A program made the translations under genes and the position numbers. 64,000 bases of DNA from Portulaca oleracea (taxonomy: Eukaryota; Streptophyta; Magnoliopsida; Caryophyllales; Portulacaceae), in contig CM055877.1 of the NCBI GenBank assembly GCA_029582165.1, positions 2,271,523-2,335,522 of the forward strand, given 5' to 3'. The notes beneath the pieces are model-generated. The model was not told where the DNA came from and ran no database searches. It saw nothing but the letters and a program-made list of their open reading frames with translations. Shown here one piece after another: positions 45,637-58,256 of this stretch. Position 1 is the first letter of the stretch, and every line of letters begins with the position of its first letter.

Positions 45637-46334
45637 ATTCCTCCTCAGAAGTGGTGGATTGTCTAGTAAAACAAGTTTCACTAAAAGATAGTTGTATTGT
45701 TCTCCTTGGGGCTTATTCATAGTATCTGCCAACTGCTCCTTTAATGTCGCATGAGTAGTTCTAAGAAACCCTTCAACTAATCTGTCTATAGTGAAAGGAC
45801 AATCAATGTTGAGATGCTTTATTCTCTCATGGAATACAAGATTCTCAACTATGTGCAAAGCTTCTTTGCTGTCACAATAAAGTGTGACAGGAAGCTCTAG
45901 ATCTTGAACTAAATTGAATATCCAAACCGATTTTGAAGTGGTTGTTGACATGGCTATATATTCAATTTCAATAGTTGATTTTGCAATTGTGTTTTGCTTG
46001 TTTTCCATGACAATAATCAACTCCCAACGAAGACAGTGTAGCCTATGAGGGATCTTGCTGGCATTTAAGAGGAACCCCAATCTGCATCACAATAGGCTTG
46101 AATCTTTAAATATGAATTTGCAGGGAAGAAGAGTCATCGGTTGATAGTGCCTTTGAGATATCTTAGAATGTGTAAAGTTGCTTCATATTGAGGTTCAGTA
46201 GGTACTTGCAAGAATTGACTCAAATGTTGAACAAAATATGCTACGTCTAGTATGGTAATAATTAAGTATAAAGTTGTCCTACAATTTTTCTATATTTTTT
46301 GGGATCCTCAAGAATTTTTCCTTTTCCGGTAGAC
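45580..46334 (-). pseudogene. Ty1/copia reverse transcriptase-RNase H remnant
   Basis: The minus strand keeps the RT tail (EDPKKYRKIVGQLYT and, in another frame, TEPQYEATLHILRYLKGTIN) and the RNase H region: STIEIEYIAMSTTTSKSVWI, LPVTLYCDSKEALHI, VFHERIKHLNIDCPFT and ATLKEQLADTMNKP. Frameshifts and stops disrupt it. Integrase, protease, gag and the 5' LTR are missing; similarity ends near 46334. It is the 3' end of a copia element whose LTR follows at 45636 and below. Confidence 0.85.
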
Positions 46335-47636
46335 AACCTGATCCGGAAACGACTAGGGAAGTAAGATTAATCACCCAAGAATCACAATTACTATAGGGTT
46401 TAAGAAACCCCAAATTAGAACTCAAAAACAAACTCTATTTTTAGGGTTTTGGGGTTAAAGATGAGCAAAAATGATAAAGAAAGATATGACTAATATAAAA
46501 AAAGAGTAATTAACTCATCCAGTAATCTAAGAATCACAAGAGGTTGCACAGAAAACCTTCACAAGCATCCACACTTGTCATTCCAAGAAATTCCACCAAA
46601 AAGAGTTTGAAAAATGAACAACAAACTCACAAATCAAAGGGGAATGACGAATGAGCAACAGTGTAAGATAATCAACAAGGCAAGATTATACACCAAATGA
46701 CCAATTCGCACAATTAGAATAATAACCAACACAAGGTTATCCAACAAAATCAACCAAGTCAACAATTAACACTCAATCCAACCATTGACATCCATAGAGG
46801 AAGCATGAACAACCACCAAAATCCCAAATTACACAACACTTCAACTACCACTTCAAATGCTATCCAAGTCAACTCCAAACCAAGTCCCAATCAACAACAA
46901 TAACAACCATTTACTCTCAAAAAATCACTACCAACAAAGGGTGCATGTATAGCATCCACTCAAGCACCAAAATTCACAACAAAATCAACCCAAACATGCT
47001 AACAACCATCAAATTTCCAAAATAGAGAAAAAAATTATGGACATATACATCTTCATAAATCAACCTAATACTCAACAAATACTTGGACCCAAATGATAAA
47101 AATCACATCCCAAAGCTCCTAACACATCAAGGGACCAATATCAATCACCAAGTATAAGCTAACTCACACAATGTTACCCCATTGCGATATGCTTCAATTT
47201 TTCAAAGGTTTTCTAACTGTATTTCTATTAGTTTATAAGCTAGTTTTCAATGTTGTTTTTTAGTTTTTTGTTGTTTGTATGAATCAACCTTTTTATGAAC
47301 GTCAATTTTTGGGGAAAGACTGCCTACACCTAGATCCTCGAGAACGTGTTTTTCTTGAAAGTTTGTTGTCGTTGGTAGCCTAGTTTTCAAGAAGTCTTTT
47401 AAAAAAATGCTCAGACAACAAAATTTAGATCTGACCACACAATTTCAATGAATTTGTTTTTTTAAAAAAAAATCATATTACAAATTCAGATAATCAAATA
47501 CTAACATTGAACATTTCGAAGCCAGAATCCAACTTTAAGGGTTGTGTGCAAATTAGTAATCAAACCGGATTTGCTTAATATTGACAATGTCTTATATCCA
47601 AATCGTCCACGGGCCCACAGTATTCACAAAGAAGTT
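46335..47636. other. Intergenic, CAA-rich DNA
   Basis: A long stretch (46540-47160) is poor in G on the plus strand and full of CAA/ACC words. It may be part of an older retroelement but has no motif I recognise. No gene is supported. Confidence 0.45.
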
Positions 47637-48120
47637 GATGGGGGTGTTTGTAACAAATTTTCAGGGTAGCTTTTCGCCTCTTGGACAATGTTAACTTTTT
47701 GATCAAACTCAAAAAATTACCGAAATTGTTTGACAAGTAATTTTTCATATTAGTTTTTTGAGTACAATAACTTAGTTCTCAAAAAGTTACTTGAAAAAAA
47801 AATTAGGTCCTGTTCTTTTCTGTGGTTGACAAACTGCAATGCCATAACCCGCCACATTTTACCGCAAATCATTACTTTTCTCTCTCCTCACCTTTCTCCT
47901 CTACTTTTTACATCATCTCTCGTCACCTACATCACATACCAATAACCCACCACAATTCCACCATACCCACCACAATTCCACCACATTTCACCACATCATT
48001 CCGCAAAATACTGCATAAAAGAACATGGCCTTAAGTAGCTTTTACAAATAATTATTTTACTAAACATTTTTCCTACTTTCGTTGAGTAAAATAGCTACCA
48101 ACTAATTGTCGAACAGACTA
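47637..48120. mobile_element. MITE of the 31365 family, interrupted
   Basis: The left part (GGGGGTGTTTGTAACAAATT, then GGGTAGCTTTTCGCC) matches the 31365-31675 element. The match breaks at 47805 where a second MITE is inserted and resumes with AAGTAGCTTTTACAAATAAT. Confidence 0.55.
47806..48030. mobile_element. Tourist-like MITE nested in another MITE
   Basis: The ends GGTCCTGTTCTTTTCTGTGG and TGCATAAAAGAACATGGCC are inverted repeats flanked by TTA (47803-47805, 48031-48033). The interior repeats CACCACAATTCCACCA words. The right end lies about 360 bp before the MVD start codon. Confidence 0.78.
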
Positions 48121-48393
48121 GATGCCATGAGCAAAGATTGCACATCTAGCTGATTATTCTCGAGGAAAACACGAGCCATGTCCACCTCTGTACTCTCTCA
48201 ACTTACCTACCTCTATAAAATTATTCCCACCTTCATCTTCCCTCCTCTCTACTTGCATTAGCATCTTCTCCTCGTGATTTTCTCCCACCCACCCATCACC
48301 AATTTTTCCTCTCTTCCCTCTACTCAATTCCATCTCCTCTTGCACGATTTCACTTGATCGATTGCTCTGATCAATCGAGGGAGAACTGAATTG

Positions 48394-51300
48394 ATGGCGG
48401 GTCAGAAATGGGTGAGAATGGTGACGGCTCAAACACCCACCAACATTGCTGTGATTAAGTACTGGGGCAAGAGAGATGAAACCCTAATTTTGCCGATCAA
48501 TGATAGTATTAGTGTCACTCTTGATCCCAATCACCTTTGTACTACCACCACTGTTGCTGTTAGTCCTGCATTTGATCGTGATCGCATGTGGCTTAACGGC
48601 AAGGTATCCTCTGCTTCATTCTTGCTAGTTTCTTTAATTGGATTACGTAATGGGAGTGATTTGTGATTTCAAGAGACATGGAAACATAATTAGATGAAAT
48701 TTCGGCAATGACTGAGGGAATCGAGCTGAATGTTGGATACATTTGCCTTATGATTCAGACGGTCATTCATGTGTTTGTCAATTTAGATATGGTTAGCATC
48801 GAAATGTGATTATGGATTTGTTGTTGGGTTTTAGTAGCTCATTGTGACTCAAGGTCAACTATGTGGACTATGAAGTCCAATCTGTTATGTTTGAAATTAG
48901 TATGAATTCATAAGAATAAGATTTATTCTCTCAATAGCAATAAAATCCCTTTGCAATTTGTGTACTTTTTCACTCATATGGAGGGGGGAGCAGCAAGAAT
49001 GATGTTATGGCTGATGAGAGCTTATCATTTTGACCAAGGAAGAATATTTCCTCACAGTGTCATTAATGATCAATGCTAGCAATTTTGTGATTGAGCTGAA
49101 ATTTCCTGTATGAAGTTCCCTGTTATGCCTTTTGTGGTCCATGCTAATAATCATTATGGACAAAGCCCAAAAGTTCCTGTTTGAGTTCCCTGATTGTGCC
49201 ATTCATGGTAAGAGTTAATGTGTGATCAAAGCTGAGGATATCCCTTCTGAATTTCCCTTTTATACGTAATGCTGGTATGATAAAAACATGTAAGCTTGAC
49301 AGGAAATGTGAATATGAATGTTAGATTCAGAAAATGAGTCAGGAAATGTGAATATGAATGTGTCAGGAAAAGAGACATCTATGAGCTTCTTTACAATCTA
49401 AACATGTCAAAAACGAGAAATGTAGCTTCCGTAGAAGGGGAATTTGCATCAAAGGCTGTGTGGCAGCTGTTCATGGAAAAGGGGCTTTGGTCCTAGGAAT
49501 CGCCATCTCTTCTCCATACAGAATAGCTTCTTTATCCATAGATGGAAATTGTATTCCTACTTTCCAATAGAGTGACAAACCCAAGCCAACAAATTGAAGT
49601 TCTTCCTATCCAATGAATGATATGCAAGTGTTCTTCATACAAATTAAGAACTATAAAAAGCTTTTTGGAGGACAGTATGAATTATGTTGCATAAGCTTAG
49701 TGAATGGATATGCTAATATACTTGTTTCATTTGTTTGAATAGTAAGTTACGGTGTAACTCTAACTTTAACATCAAGTACCCATTTTGAATGCCCTACATA
49801 GTTACACTACTGCTATTAGTTGGAGCTTCATACGTCAACAAATTTATTTATTCTGTACACTGGATTCCTACAAACTCCACCTGAAAGAAGTAGAGTTCAC
49901 CACCCGACCCTGTTGAATATTATTTTACGCATACTGTTAACAAGTCAAGCCTACTTTGACTAACAGTTTTGATCATATGGTTATGTGGTAGCTTATTTGT
50001 TACATGTGGATGGTACATTTTCCTTTACTTACTTCAGCGTGGCCATTTTATACATGTGAAAGCATGCTACTGCATGCTGTGTCTTGGTCGTATATATTTT
50101 GTCCATATAGCTATTTAGTCATGGACATATTGAGTCATTAGTTTGATCCCATGGTAGCTTACTAGATTTGAATCCTCTTTTTATTCACTATCCATTGCCG
50201 TCATTCATTTGTTATAAGTTGGCATATCATAAGTACGCCACATGTAGGGGTTGGGTGTTGGGTATTGTTTGAAGTGGCATTATTGGTATCCAATGCCCAA
50301 AGGCAGGATTATTGTCTTCAGAAACACAGAGTATCTGCTTATGTCATGATATAAGTTAGCTTAACACCTGAGTATCTAGTTATGCTGGACACTCGGTGTC
50401 CGATTAATATAGGTAGTAGCTTCTATATTTCATCCTCATTGTCGAAGGACCTTGCATGAATTATAAAGAAAATATGCGTGGTATACTGGTATCGTGTTAG
50501 ACATTAGAGGATCCAGACCCTCATATTTTCAATTTTTGCTGCCTTATTGTTTGTTCTTTTCTGCTTAGTGTAGGAGATCTCCCTTGCTGGAGGTAGATAC
50601 CAGAACTGTCTAAGAGAAATTCGTAAACGAGCGAGCGATGTTGAAGATGAGGAGAAAGGTATAAGAATAGCAAAGAATGACTGGGAAAATTTGCACGTAC
50701 ACATTGCTTCCTACAATAACTTTCCCACTGCTGCGGGTCTGGCTTCTTCTGCTGCTGGCTTTGCCTGCCTTGGTAAACATTTGTCACTGCTACTTTCTCT
50801 CGGATTACATTTTTATATAGTTTCTTTGGCTGACTGTTGATCTTATATATGCTGCTCCACTATACCTGTTGCTAAACATGTTTCATCAACTCCAAAGACC
50901 TTTCAGTTTCCCGATTGTGTAAACTTTTGCAGTTTTTGCTCTAGCAAAGCTTATGAATGTGAATGAAGATGAAGGACAGCTTTCTGCCATTGCTAGGTAT
51001 TCAAATACAGTTTTCAACTTTTCGCCGTCCTGATTTATGTACCCATATGGCATATCCATTTATGTCCAGTCTGCACAATTCTAGTATTTTGTCGCTTCAT
51101 TTATGTATAGTGGTCAATGTTTCATGATTACTGTTAGCATTCTGAAGTGCTAACCAAATATTTCATTCTCTTCCTTTACAGGCAAGGTTCTGGTAGTGCT
51201 TGTCGTAGTCTGTTTGGCGGTTTTGTAAAGTGGATTATGGGAAATGTAAGCTCGAGCTATGATTCACCTATTTTTCTACATCCTTACCGGGCTATGAAAG

Positions 51301-54300
51301 TCGGCCATGTTTGAACTTTTTTTTGCCCCTCATATTAAGAGAACAATACTTTGTTAGTGCTTTTCAAATCCATCTATTTTGGATAATAAATTAATTATTA
51401 CAGTAGAATTACAAGATGTGTAAAACTAGCAGTTATAGTTGACTAATGACTATCTGTGTTTTGCTCATTAGGAGATTGTGGTCTCTAATGTAGTTCACTG
51501 TTTTGGTATGCATACAGAATGAAGATGGAAGCGACAGTCTAGCAGTTCAACTTGCAGATGAGAAGCATTGGGATGATCTTGTCATTTTGATTGCTGTTGT
51601 ATGTATCCTCCTCCTCTGGCAGTTAAAGCCTCATCGAACAAGAAAACATGTCATTCATAATTTTCCAACAACTCAGGCTTTTTTACATGTATCTATGTAG
51701 TGACAGAGCTGTAAACTCAGTAATATGCTCCACTAAAATCATTATCATCCAAGTCTTCTCATCCTTGATATGCTCCGAAATTTAATCAGCTCGACAGCTT
51801 CTCAATACCATGAACTTATATGATTTCCTTTCATCATTTAGTGCTTTTATTGTCAAATGATGTCTAACCAGTGCTGTTATTATGCACAACACAGGTAAGC
51901 TCTAGGCAAAAAGAAACAAGCAGTACAAGTGGGATGCGTGAGAGTGTTGAAACAAGCTTGTTGCTGAAGCACCGGGCACAGGTACTCCTTTTGCCCTGCA
52001 AGAACTTGGCTTCCTTCTCTGATGTTAGCATTATTACCTTGGCTCTTTCAATATTCTGATACATTAACACATATTTTCTGTAGTATAACTGCAATAGTAC
52101 TGGTTGGTATACTAGGAATACCACTCACATCCAATCTCCCACGTCCCAATCCCATCTTGCAAGCTTATCCTCTCCCCAGCTCAGTCATTTCATGATGGAA
52201 TTCTTACTGCTCTCTACTTGACAATGAACACAAAGTTGTCTTTCATTGTCTGCCAGAGTCTATCTATATGACTCAACTAACAGTAAAATTTGAAATAGAG
52301 GGTATGACATAAATTGTTGGATGTATTCATTTCTAGGGTTGAGTTTGGTTTGCTTATGGTATGATAGTGTTACCTGCACGGAAGGGTTTGGTGTTGATGA
52401 GACTTGTGGAGAAAATGTCATGCAAGGGCCCCTTTTCTTTTGGGGGGGGGGGGGGGGGGATGATTTGCCCGATTGGCAAGTTTTGGAGGACATGACCCAA
52501 CTACTTCAGCCAGCATCCCCTCCCCTGGTTTAGAGACGTATAATTATATAAAGTGAAGGGGTTGTCATCCCAGTCAGTAGATTTTAGATTTGTTTTGATT
52601 GTTTATAGCCTTATGGATACTTATCGCAATGATAATCACGTTATCTGCTCTCACGCTGACATGTATTCTTAGAGTTTGTTTATATGGACATGGTCAACAA
52701 ATTTGTAGCAGTTGCTAGAGCTTTTATGCTTTTTTATACATTATACTGCATCAATAATGTGGTTAGCTTATCCTTTGACATCTTTTCCAAATGTGGAATG
52801 GTATATCTTTTCTTTATACTGTAAAATATATTTTTCTGTTTCCTCATCCTACTTCTGACGTTAGTTTTACTCTTATCTTGTGCTTTGATTTGCTTATTTG
52901 TGTTTATCCTTGTTGCAGGAAATAGTACCAAAGCGCATAGTTCAGATGGAAGAGGCCATAGAAAATAAGGATTTTCCCTCTTTCGCTTCGCTGACTTGTG
53001 CAGATAGTAATCAATTTCATGCTGTCTGCCTGGACACATCCCCTCCTATATTCTATATGAATGACACATCTCATAAGTAAAACACTCTCAACATTGCCTT
53101 TTTAACTGCACCAGTCCTGCTACTCTTGAACAAAAGAAATAATCATGAAACTGATCGGATTTCAGGATTATCAGCATTGTGGAGAAATGGAATCGTGCTG
53201 AAGAAACACCTCAGGTTTGTTTTTCACTGAACTTTTGCTTTCCCAAAACATCTGTGTCAGCTGCCCCAATCAAATGGGATTGGATTTTAACCTGAAAAGC
53301 TGATCGTTGAACCATAGCGAAATGAGCTAGCATCCAGCAACTCATGTCAAGTGCAATTGCTTGGGTTGAGTTTGTAGGGATCCTAATGTATGAGTCTAGT
53401 GGAGACTATTGTCCATTGACACTCAAGAAATCTGAAATTTTTTCAGTTCATACTTCAGCTTCATTTTTAACCAGGGTTTGATCACTGACTTTAATTTCTG
53501 AACAAGTGATCTACCATACATAGCTACACTGGGATAGGAACAGCACAGTAATTCCTGTTATATGACAATCTACTTAAATTACACAACTTTGTAGTACTGT
53601 ACTGGCGTCTTCTGTTGCAAAAAATCATGTCTGTTGTGGACTTGTGGCTTTAAGATGTGCATGATCTGAATTTCAAGAAAATGGGCAGGTGGCTTATACC
53701 TTTGACGCGGGGCCAAATGCTGTCATGATTGCACGTGACAGAAAAGCCGCTTCTCAACTTCTGAAGAGGCTCCTTTTCTACTTCCCCCCAGGAGCGGGTA
53801 CTGATCTAAACAGGTAATTTGCCGGTCCTCAACCTATGGCTAGCTTCTAAACTGCAATATGCCCTTGTAATACAAAGTTTACCAATCAACTGCAGAACCT
53901 TCCCGATCAAAAGTTTAAGCTAATAGTTGAACGTCCAATGATGGCTTTATACTCTGACATATCCCATCATGCAAATGAACCAAAGCCCCCGTAACCTTGC
54001 GCAAATAAATGTGGGTGTTGAGATTCAAACTTGAGAGATCTCACTCAGCCTAACTCTAATACCATGCGGAGCCATTCGAACCAAAAGTTTAAACTGATAA
54101 TTGTAGGTCCAATGATGGTTTTATCCTCTAACTTTGTTCAACTCGGTTTCAGTTATGTTATCGGCGATAAGTCTATTCTTGAAGATGCTGGAGTTGGGGA
54201 CATGAAAGATGTGGAATCCTTAGCAGCACCGCCAGAAGTGAAGTATGGCGTCTCGGTAGAGAAGAATGCAGGGGATGTGACCTACTTCATCTGTACGAGA

Positions 54301-54375
54301 CCCGGGCACGGTCCTGTTGTGCTTTGTGATGAGAGCAAAGCTCTGCTTAACCCAGAAACAGGGCTGCCTAAGTGA
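48394..54375 (+). CDS. MVD: Mevalonate diphosphate decarboxylase
   Basis: Ten exons: 48394-48603, 50574-50772, 50933-50996, 51182-51245, 51518-51598, 51895-51981, 52919-53076, 53166-53214, 53689-53813, 54153-54375. All join in phase to 419 aa, the usual plant length. The enzyme uses ATP to convert mevalonate 5-diphosphate to isopentenyl diphosphate, the last step of the mevalonate pathway. The N-terminus has [18 protein letters not shown] (substrate-binding Lys). The GHMP ATP-binding loop is [17 protein letters not shown], followed by [26 protein letters not shown] carries the conserved Asp-Gly-Pro-Asn region. The 3' exon ends with [13 protein letters not shown]. Intron 1 is almost 2 kb. A CT-rich 5' leader precedes the ATG. 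Plant forms have been reported in cytosol or peroxisome. No key residue is missing. Confidence 0.97.
52442..52459. repeat. Poly-G run of 18 in MVD intron 6
   Basis: Uninterrupted G tract inside the intron between exons 6 and 7. It lies far from the splice sites, and its exact length may be uncertain. Confidence 0.9.
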
Positions 54376-55132
54376 AGACATTCCCCTTCTTTCTGTTTCT
54401 CACCTCTTAACTCTCCGAGTGAATGTGGAATCTTGGTTTTTCATTGGAAATTTATTCTTCAACCATGCCTAGGAAATGAACTAATGTTATTTTCACTGTT
54501 GTAAACTAAAAGGCAAAGGTAGAAAGTTAGCTATTATTTCTGCTTATGTGCCCACACAGCCATGGATAAGCAGGCTCCATGAATGTTTGTTATTTATTTA
54601 GAAACAACAGTTGAAATGGATTATTTTTTTTCTAACTTAAATTGTAATGGACTAAAGTAACTTTCTTTTCATGGAGTATTATGTAGCGAACAGTTTTTTA
54701 TTTTGAGTCATTTTGACGATTATATTTCTTATAATAAATCATATATCATTATAGATATTGAGAAATTATTACTTGAAGCATTCAAAGCTAAGGGCATGAA
54801 ATTTATAATGATTGGACAATTTGAATCCCAGTCACGGGCAAAAAAAATTCGAGGATGATCAACTTTAGGTGCGTGAATAATTGCAATGATATATTTTCTC
54901 CATTCCTCAATATATTCATCATTTTAATGAACTGTGTTACCATATTTGTTTTTACTTTTTATTACTAAAAAATAAGCAATTTTGTCTCGATCCTCCGCAA
55001 AAGCCAAATACAAGTAGATGTTAGAAAGGACGAATCATGCTTTCGTTGGATAGATTTGATGCTTGTAGAATTCGAATTGTCTTATCTAATTGGCGTCGTG
55101 CTTGTAGAATTTGAATTATCTAGGCTGTGTTC

Positions 55133-55520
55133 GGCAATAACGTTTGGGGTAGCGTTTAACGTCATGATCAAGTCAAGACTCTAATTGTATAAATATTAGC
55201 GTTCGATAAGCTAGCATTTTGAGGAGCGATTAGCGTTTTAGGGAGCGTTTTGTGAAACGCTAATAAAGTTAACATTTAGCGTTTGGAGTAGCGTTTCATA
55301 TTTTTCGGTCAAAAAATACCCTTTGTAAATTTTAACTTTGGAAATTATTGATACCCTTTTTATGTCAATTCACATTAATTGAGCGCTAAATTCTGAAACA
55401 ATTCTTATTTGAACAGTCATCCGCTATCCGCTACTTAAAATATTATCCACTACTTAAACCGTTATACACTACATAAATCGCTATCAGCTATCTAAAACAC
55501 TAATTTTGGCGAACAGGGCC
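55133..55520. mobile_element. MITE with CTA flanks
   Basis: The left end GGCTGTGTTCGGCAATAACG is mirrored by TTTTGGCGAACAGGGCC. Both sides have CTA (55130-55132, 55521-55523), a possible 3-bp target duplication of Harbinger type. The interior repeats AGCGTTT words. Confidence 0.65.
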
Positions 55521-55772
55521 CTAATCTACTCTTCTATAAACAAAAAATTGGGACAATCTATGGGGGAAATTGAAACCACAACTTTCAGAAGTTGGATGTA
55601 CATGTTTTCTTGTTAGATGTTTACCGCTATCAAAATCATATAAAATAAATAAATCCAATCGAGTTTCCTTGCCAACTCTATCAACAAGAAGCCAAAACGA
55701 AAACGAAACAGAGTGAAAGTGGACCACTCGTATTATGGTCATATAAAACAATAGAGCAAACCCATCAACAGT

Positions 55773-55844
55773 TCCGTTGTAGTCTAGCTGGTCAGGATAC
55801 TCAGCTCTCACCCGAGAGACCCGGGTTCGAGTCCCGGCAACGGA
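55773..55844 (+). tRNA. tRNA-Glu (CTC)
   Basis: The 72-nt sequence begins TCCGTTG and ends CAACGGA, which pair as the acceptor stem. Anticodon CTC sits in the loop of GGCTCTCACCCG-like sequence (here CAGCTCTCACCCGAGAG). The T-arm is CCGGGTTCGAGTCCCGG. Two D-arm/anticodon-stem bases differ from the 57334 copy (TCAGG, CTCAG). The second change weakens one pair, but the fold is kept. Confidence 0.93.
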
Positions 55845-56845
55845 ATATGTTTTTTTTGCCATGTTTTTCATTACACTCTGCTGCAGTGTCTGACAATGGA
55901 GTAATTCTATCATATCCCATCGTTGCAGGTAGTTAGGTTCAAATTCTACAATCTTCAGCCAACCCATCATAATTCTTGTCTTGACTTGACTATGTATGAT
56001 AGCAACACAAGGACCAACCAACTAGAAAATGAGCAAAGCAACAAGTTAGGACTGTCAAAAAGTTATCCGATCAAACTATATTTTTTAGTTTGTGGCCTCA
56101 AGGAAAAAGTGTTTTTCACTTTGAATTATTGAACTCAATGATGGAATTTTGTATGATCACATCATTATCACTGTACATATTGTTGGAAAATGATTACTTA
56201 AAGTATTCAAAATTGGCTGCTGGTGAGTAATTTGAAACCCATCCATGGTAACATAATTCTGAGGATGATAACTTTATGTGCATGAAATGTTTGTAAGGAT
56301 TAAGCTTATGAATTGTTCATATATTCCTATGATATACTACTTTCCTCAATACTTGCATGTCGCTCTAACTGTTTGCTTTTATTATTTCGTCCAAGTGTGA
56401 CTACAATAATTTTCTATACATCCCAACTTAAAAACAGAAGTTATTGAGCTAAGATTGAAGCTGAGATTGAACGAAGGAAGGTGATTATTGGCAAAAACAA
56501 CAAATTAGAATTCAATCACCAAGTGGATATCTCGAGAACTAAAGGTGGCAAGACTCGACGGTAAAGGTTTTATATGCGATTCTTTGATGACCTAATTTCA
56601 TTGATCTTGCTTTTATATGCGATGTAATAGTTTGTTTGGTTGTGATGCTTGTTAAGTCCTTACAGTGTTTTTATTTAGCAGTTTAAGTGTAACCTTTGTG
56701 GTGGTGGATACTTGCGGTTGTGTATGTAGATTGATGTTTGTTATGAACATTTAGCCTTTTGGCTATTAATAATCGAAAAAAAAAACTGAAGTTATAAACA
56801 ATGGAGTAATGAGCCGATAGAGGAGAATCATGCTTTTGTTGGATC

Positions 56846-57034
56846 ATCAAACCGTTCTTTTATGCGGTACCGCAAGTTACCACACCGCAATTTACCGCAA
56901 CTCACCGCAATCTACCGCAATCTATTATTTACTTTATTATTAAAATCCCAAAGATTTTCAATTACTGCACCGCAACTTACCGCAATCCACCGCAACTTAC
57001 CGCACCGCAATTTCACCGTATAAAAGAACGGTGC
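56846..57034. mobile_element. Tourist-like MITE
   Basis: The ends ACCGTTCTTTTATGCGG and CGTATAAAAGAACGGTGCC are inverted repeats of the GTTCTTT type seen elsewhere in the window. The interior is a run of ACCGCAA(T/C)(T/C) repeats. Target-site copies are not clear. Confidence 0.65.
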
Positions 57035-57333
57035 CTAGTGTGTTGGGCATAACTCAATATAAACGAAATAGTTAATCCTTGTTTGTAGATTTTGAATTGT
57101 CTAATTTCTAATCTTCTGTGAATGGAAATTAAGACAAACTAAGTGCCAAATTGAAACCACTAATATTTAGACTTTTGTGGTTAGATATTGCAGCTATCAA
57201 AATCATATAAATAATCGAATTTGAGTTGCTAACAAACTCCATCACCATTCGCCGAGGGCATACAACAAAAACCCAAAACTAAGTGACTAGCTAAGCTACA
57301 ATAAAATAGGTATTAGTGGACAGTTAGAACCAA

Positions 57334-57405
57334 TCCGTTGTAGTCTAGCTGGTTAGGATACTCGGCTCTCACCCGAGAGACCCGGGTTCGAGTCCCGGCA
57401 ACGGA
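57334..57405 (+). tRNA. tRNA-Glu (CTC), second copy
   Basis: Canonical plant tRNA-Glu: TCCGTTGTAGTCTAGCTGG start, anticodon CTC in GGCTCTCACCCGAGAG, T-arm CCGGGTTCGAGTCCCGG, and CAACGGA end. All stems pair. A short T run follows within about 10 bp, as expected for Pol III termination. Confidence 0.96.
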
Positions 57406-58256
57406 ATTTCTTTTTTGTTTTTGCTATGAATCAACTCTATGATATCCTATCTTTATGCTCCTGGAATTCTTGCATCTTCCATCCTCTATAGAAGAGAGAA
57501 ATTCCCAGATGTCACCATAGAAGTATAGAACTCCATTTATCTCCAAAGCCACCATCATTCCAGGTAGCTAGGTTCAAATTCCGCAATCTTCAATTTTACT
57601 TCTATGCAGTAGGAAGAAATTGCTAGTAACTCCTTTTTATCTACTACCTATGTTTCACAATAATTGTCAACTAATAATTTTAAATGTTACACGGTATTCA
57701 ATATCTTTTTTTGACTGAGAAATTCTCATAGCATATTTTATCAAAAAATTACAATTTTATGCTTTTATAATATTCATTATAAATCTAATGATGATATTTA
57801 CATATAATAAAACATTATACATGTTGAGATATTAATGCTCAAAGCTTTTAAAGAACTTAAAACACTTAAAGCACCAAGCTCTTAAACTGCCAGCCTGCTG
57901 TTACTTATTGGAAGTTTTTTAACAGCAAAGGATAGCACTTGATTTGACAAGTTTGTGTTTATCAGATATACAAAGACTACCAAAACAACCAACAAAAATA
58001 TTATGTGATCCAGCTTTTGGGTAAATGTCACTTCATTCATTATACTGACTGAATAAATACCAAATATGAAAAAGTAACAGTCCAAAAAAGAGGGAAAGAG
58101 CAAAGCCAAAATCAGAGTTTGAAACTTCTGAGATGTATGTATACAAAACAGGGAGCCAAATTTCTGAATATTGGGAAAAAGAAAGGAAAAATCTGATGTC
58201 GAATCATTATAACCTCAGGATGCACAAGGTAAATCATTCAGAGTTGTGACACAAGT

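Larger units (their letters stand above)
54680..57640. repeat. Degenerate 1.5-kb tandem duplication carrying tRNA-Glu
   Basis: Two units in the same order share several blocks: ATTGAGAAATTATTACTTGA (about 54757) and TTGGAAAATGATTACTTAAA (56183); GAATCATGCTTT(C/T)GTTGGAT (about 55031, 56825); the tRNA-Glu genes; and AGGTAG(T/C)TAGGTTCAAATTC (55928, 57561). Unit 1 contains a MITE at 55133-55520 and unit 2 one at 56846-57034. A further partial copy of the post-tRNA block lies at about 58480-58640 in a PheRS intron. Confidence 0.65.

Noticed and set aside
48604..48666. Read-through of MVD exon 1
   Set aside because: The open frame continues 20 codons past NGK but diverges from MVD. The GTATCC donor and the exon at 50574 restore the conserved sequence.
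49290..49380. Short direct repeat in MVD intron 1 (CAGGAAATGTGAATATGAATG twice)
   Set aside because: A small local duplication in an intron with no matching ends or TSD; not enough to call an element.
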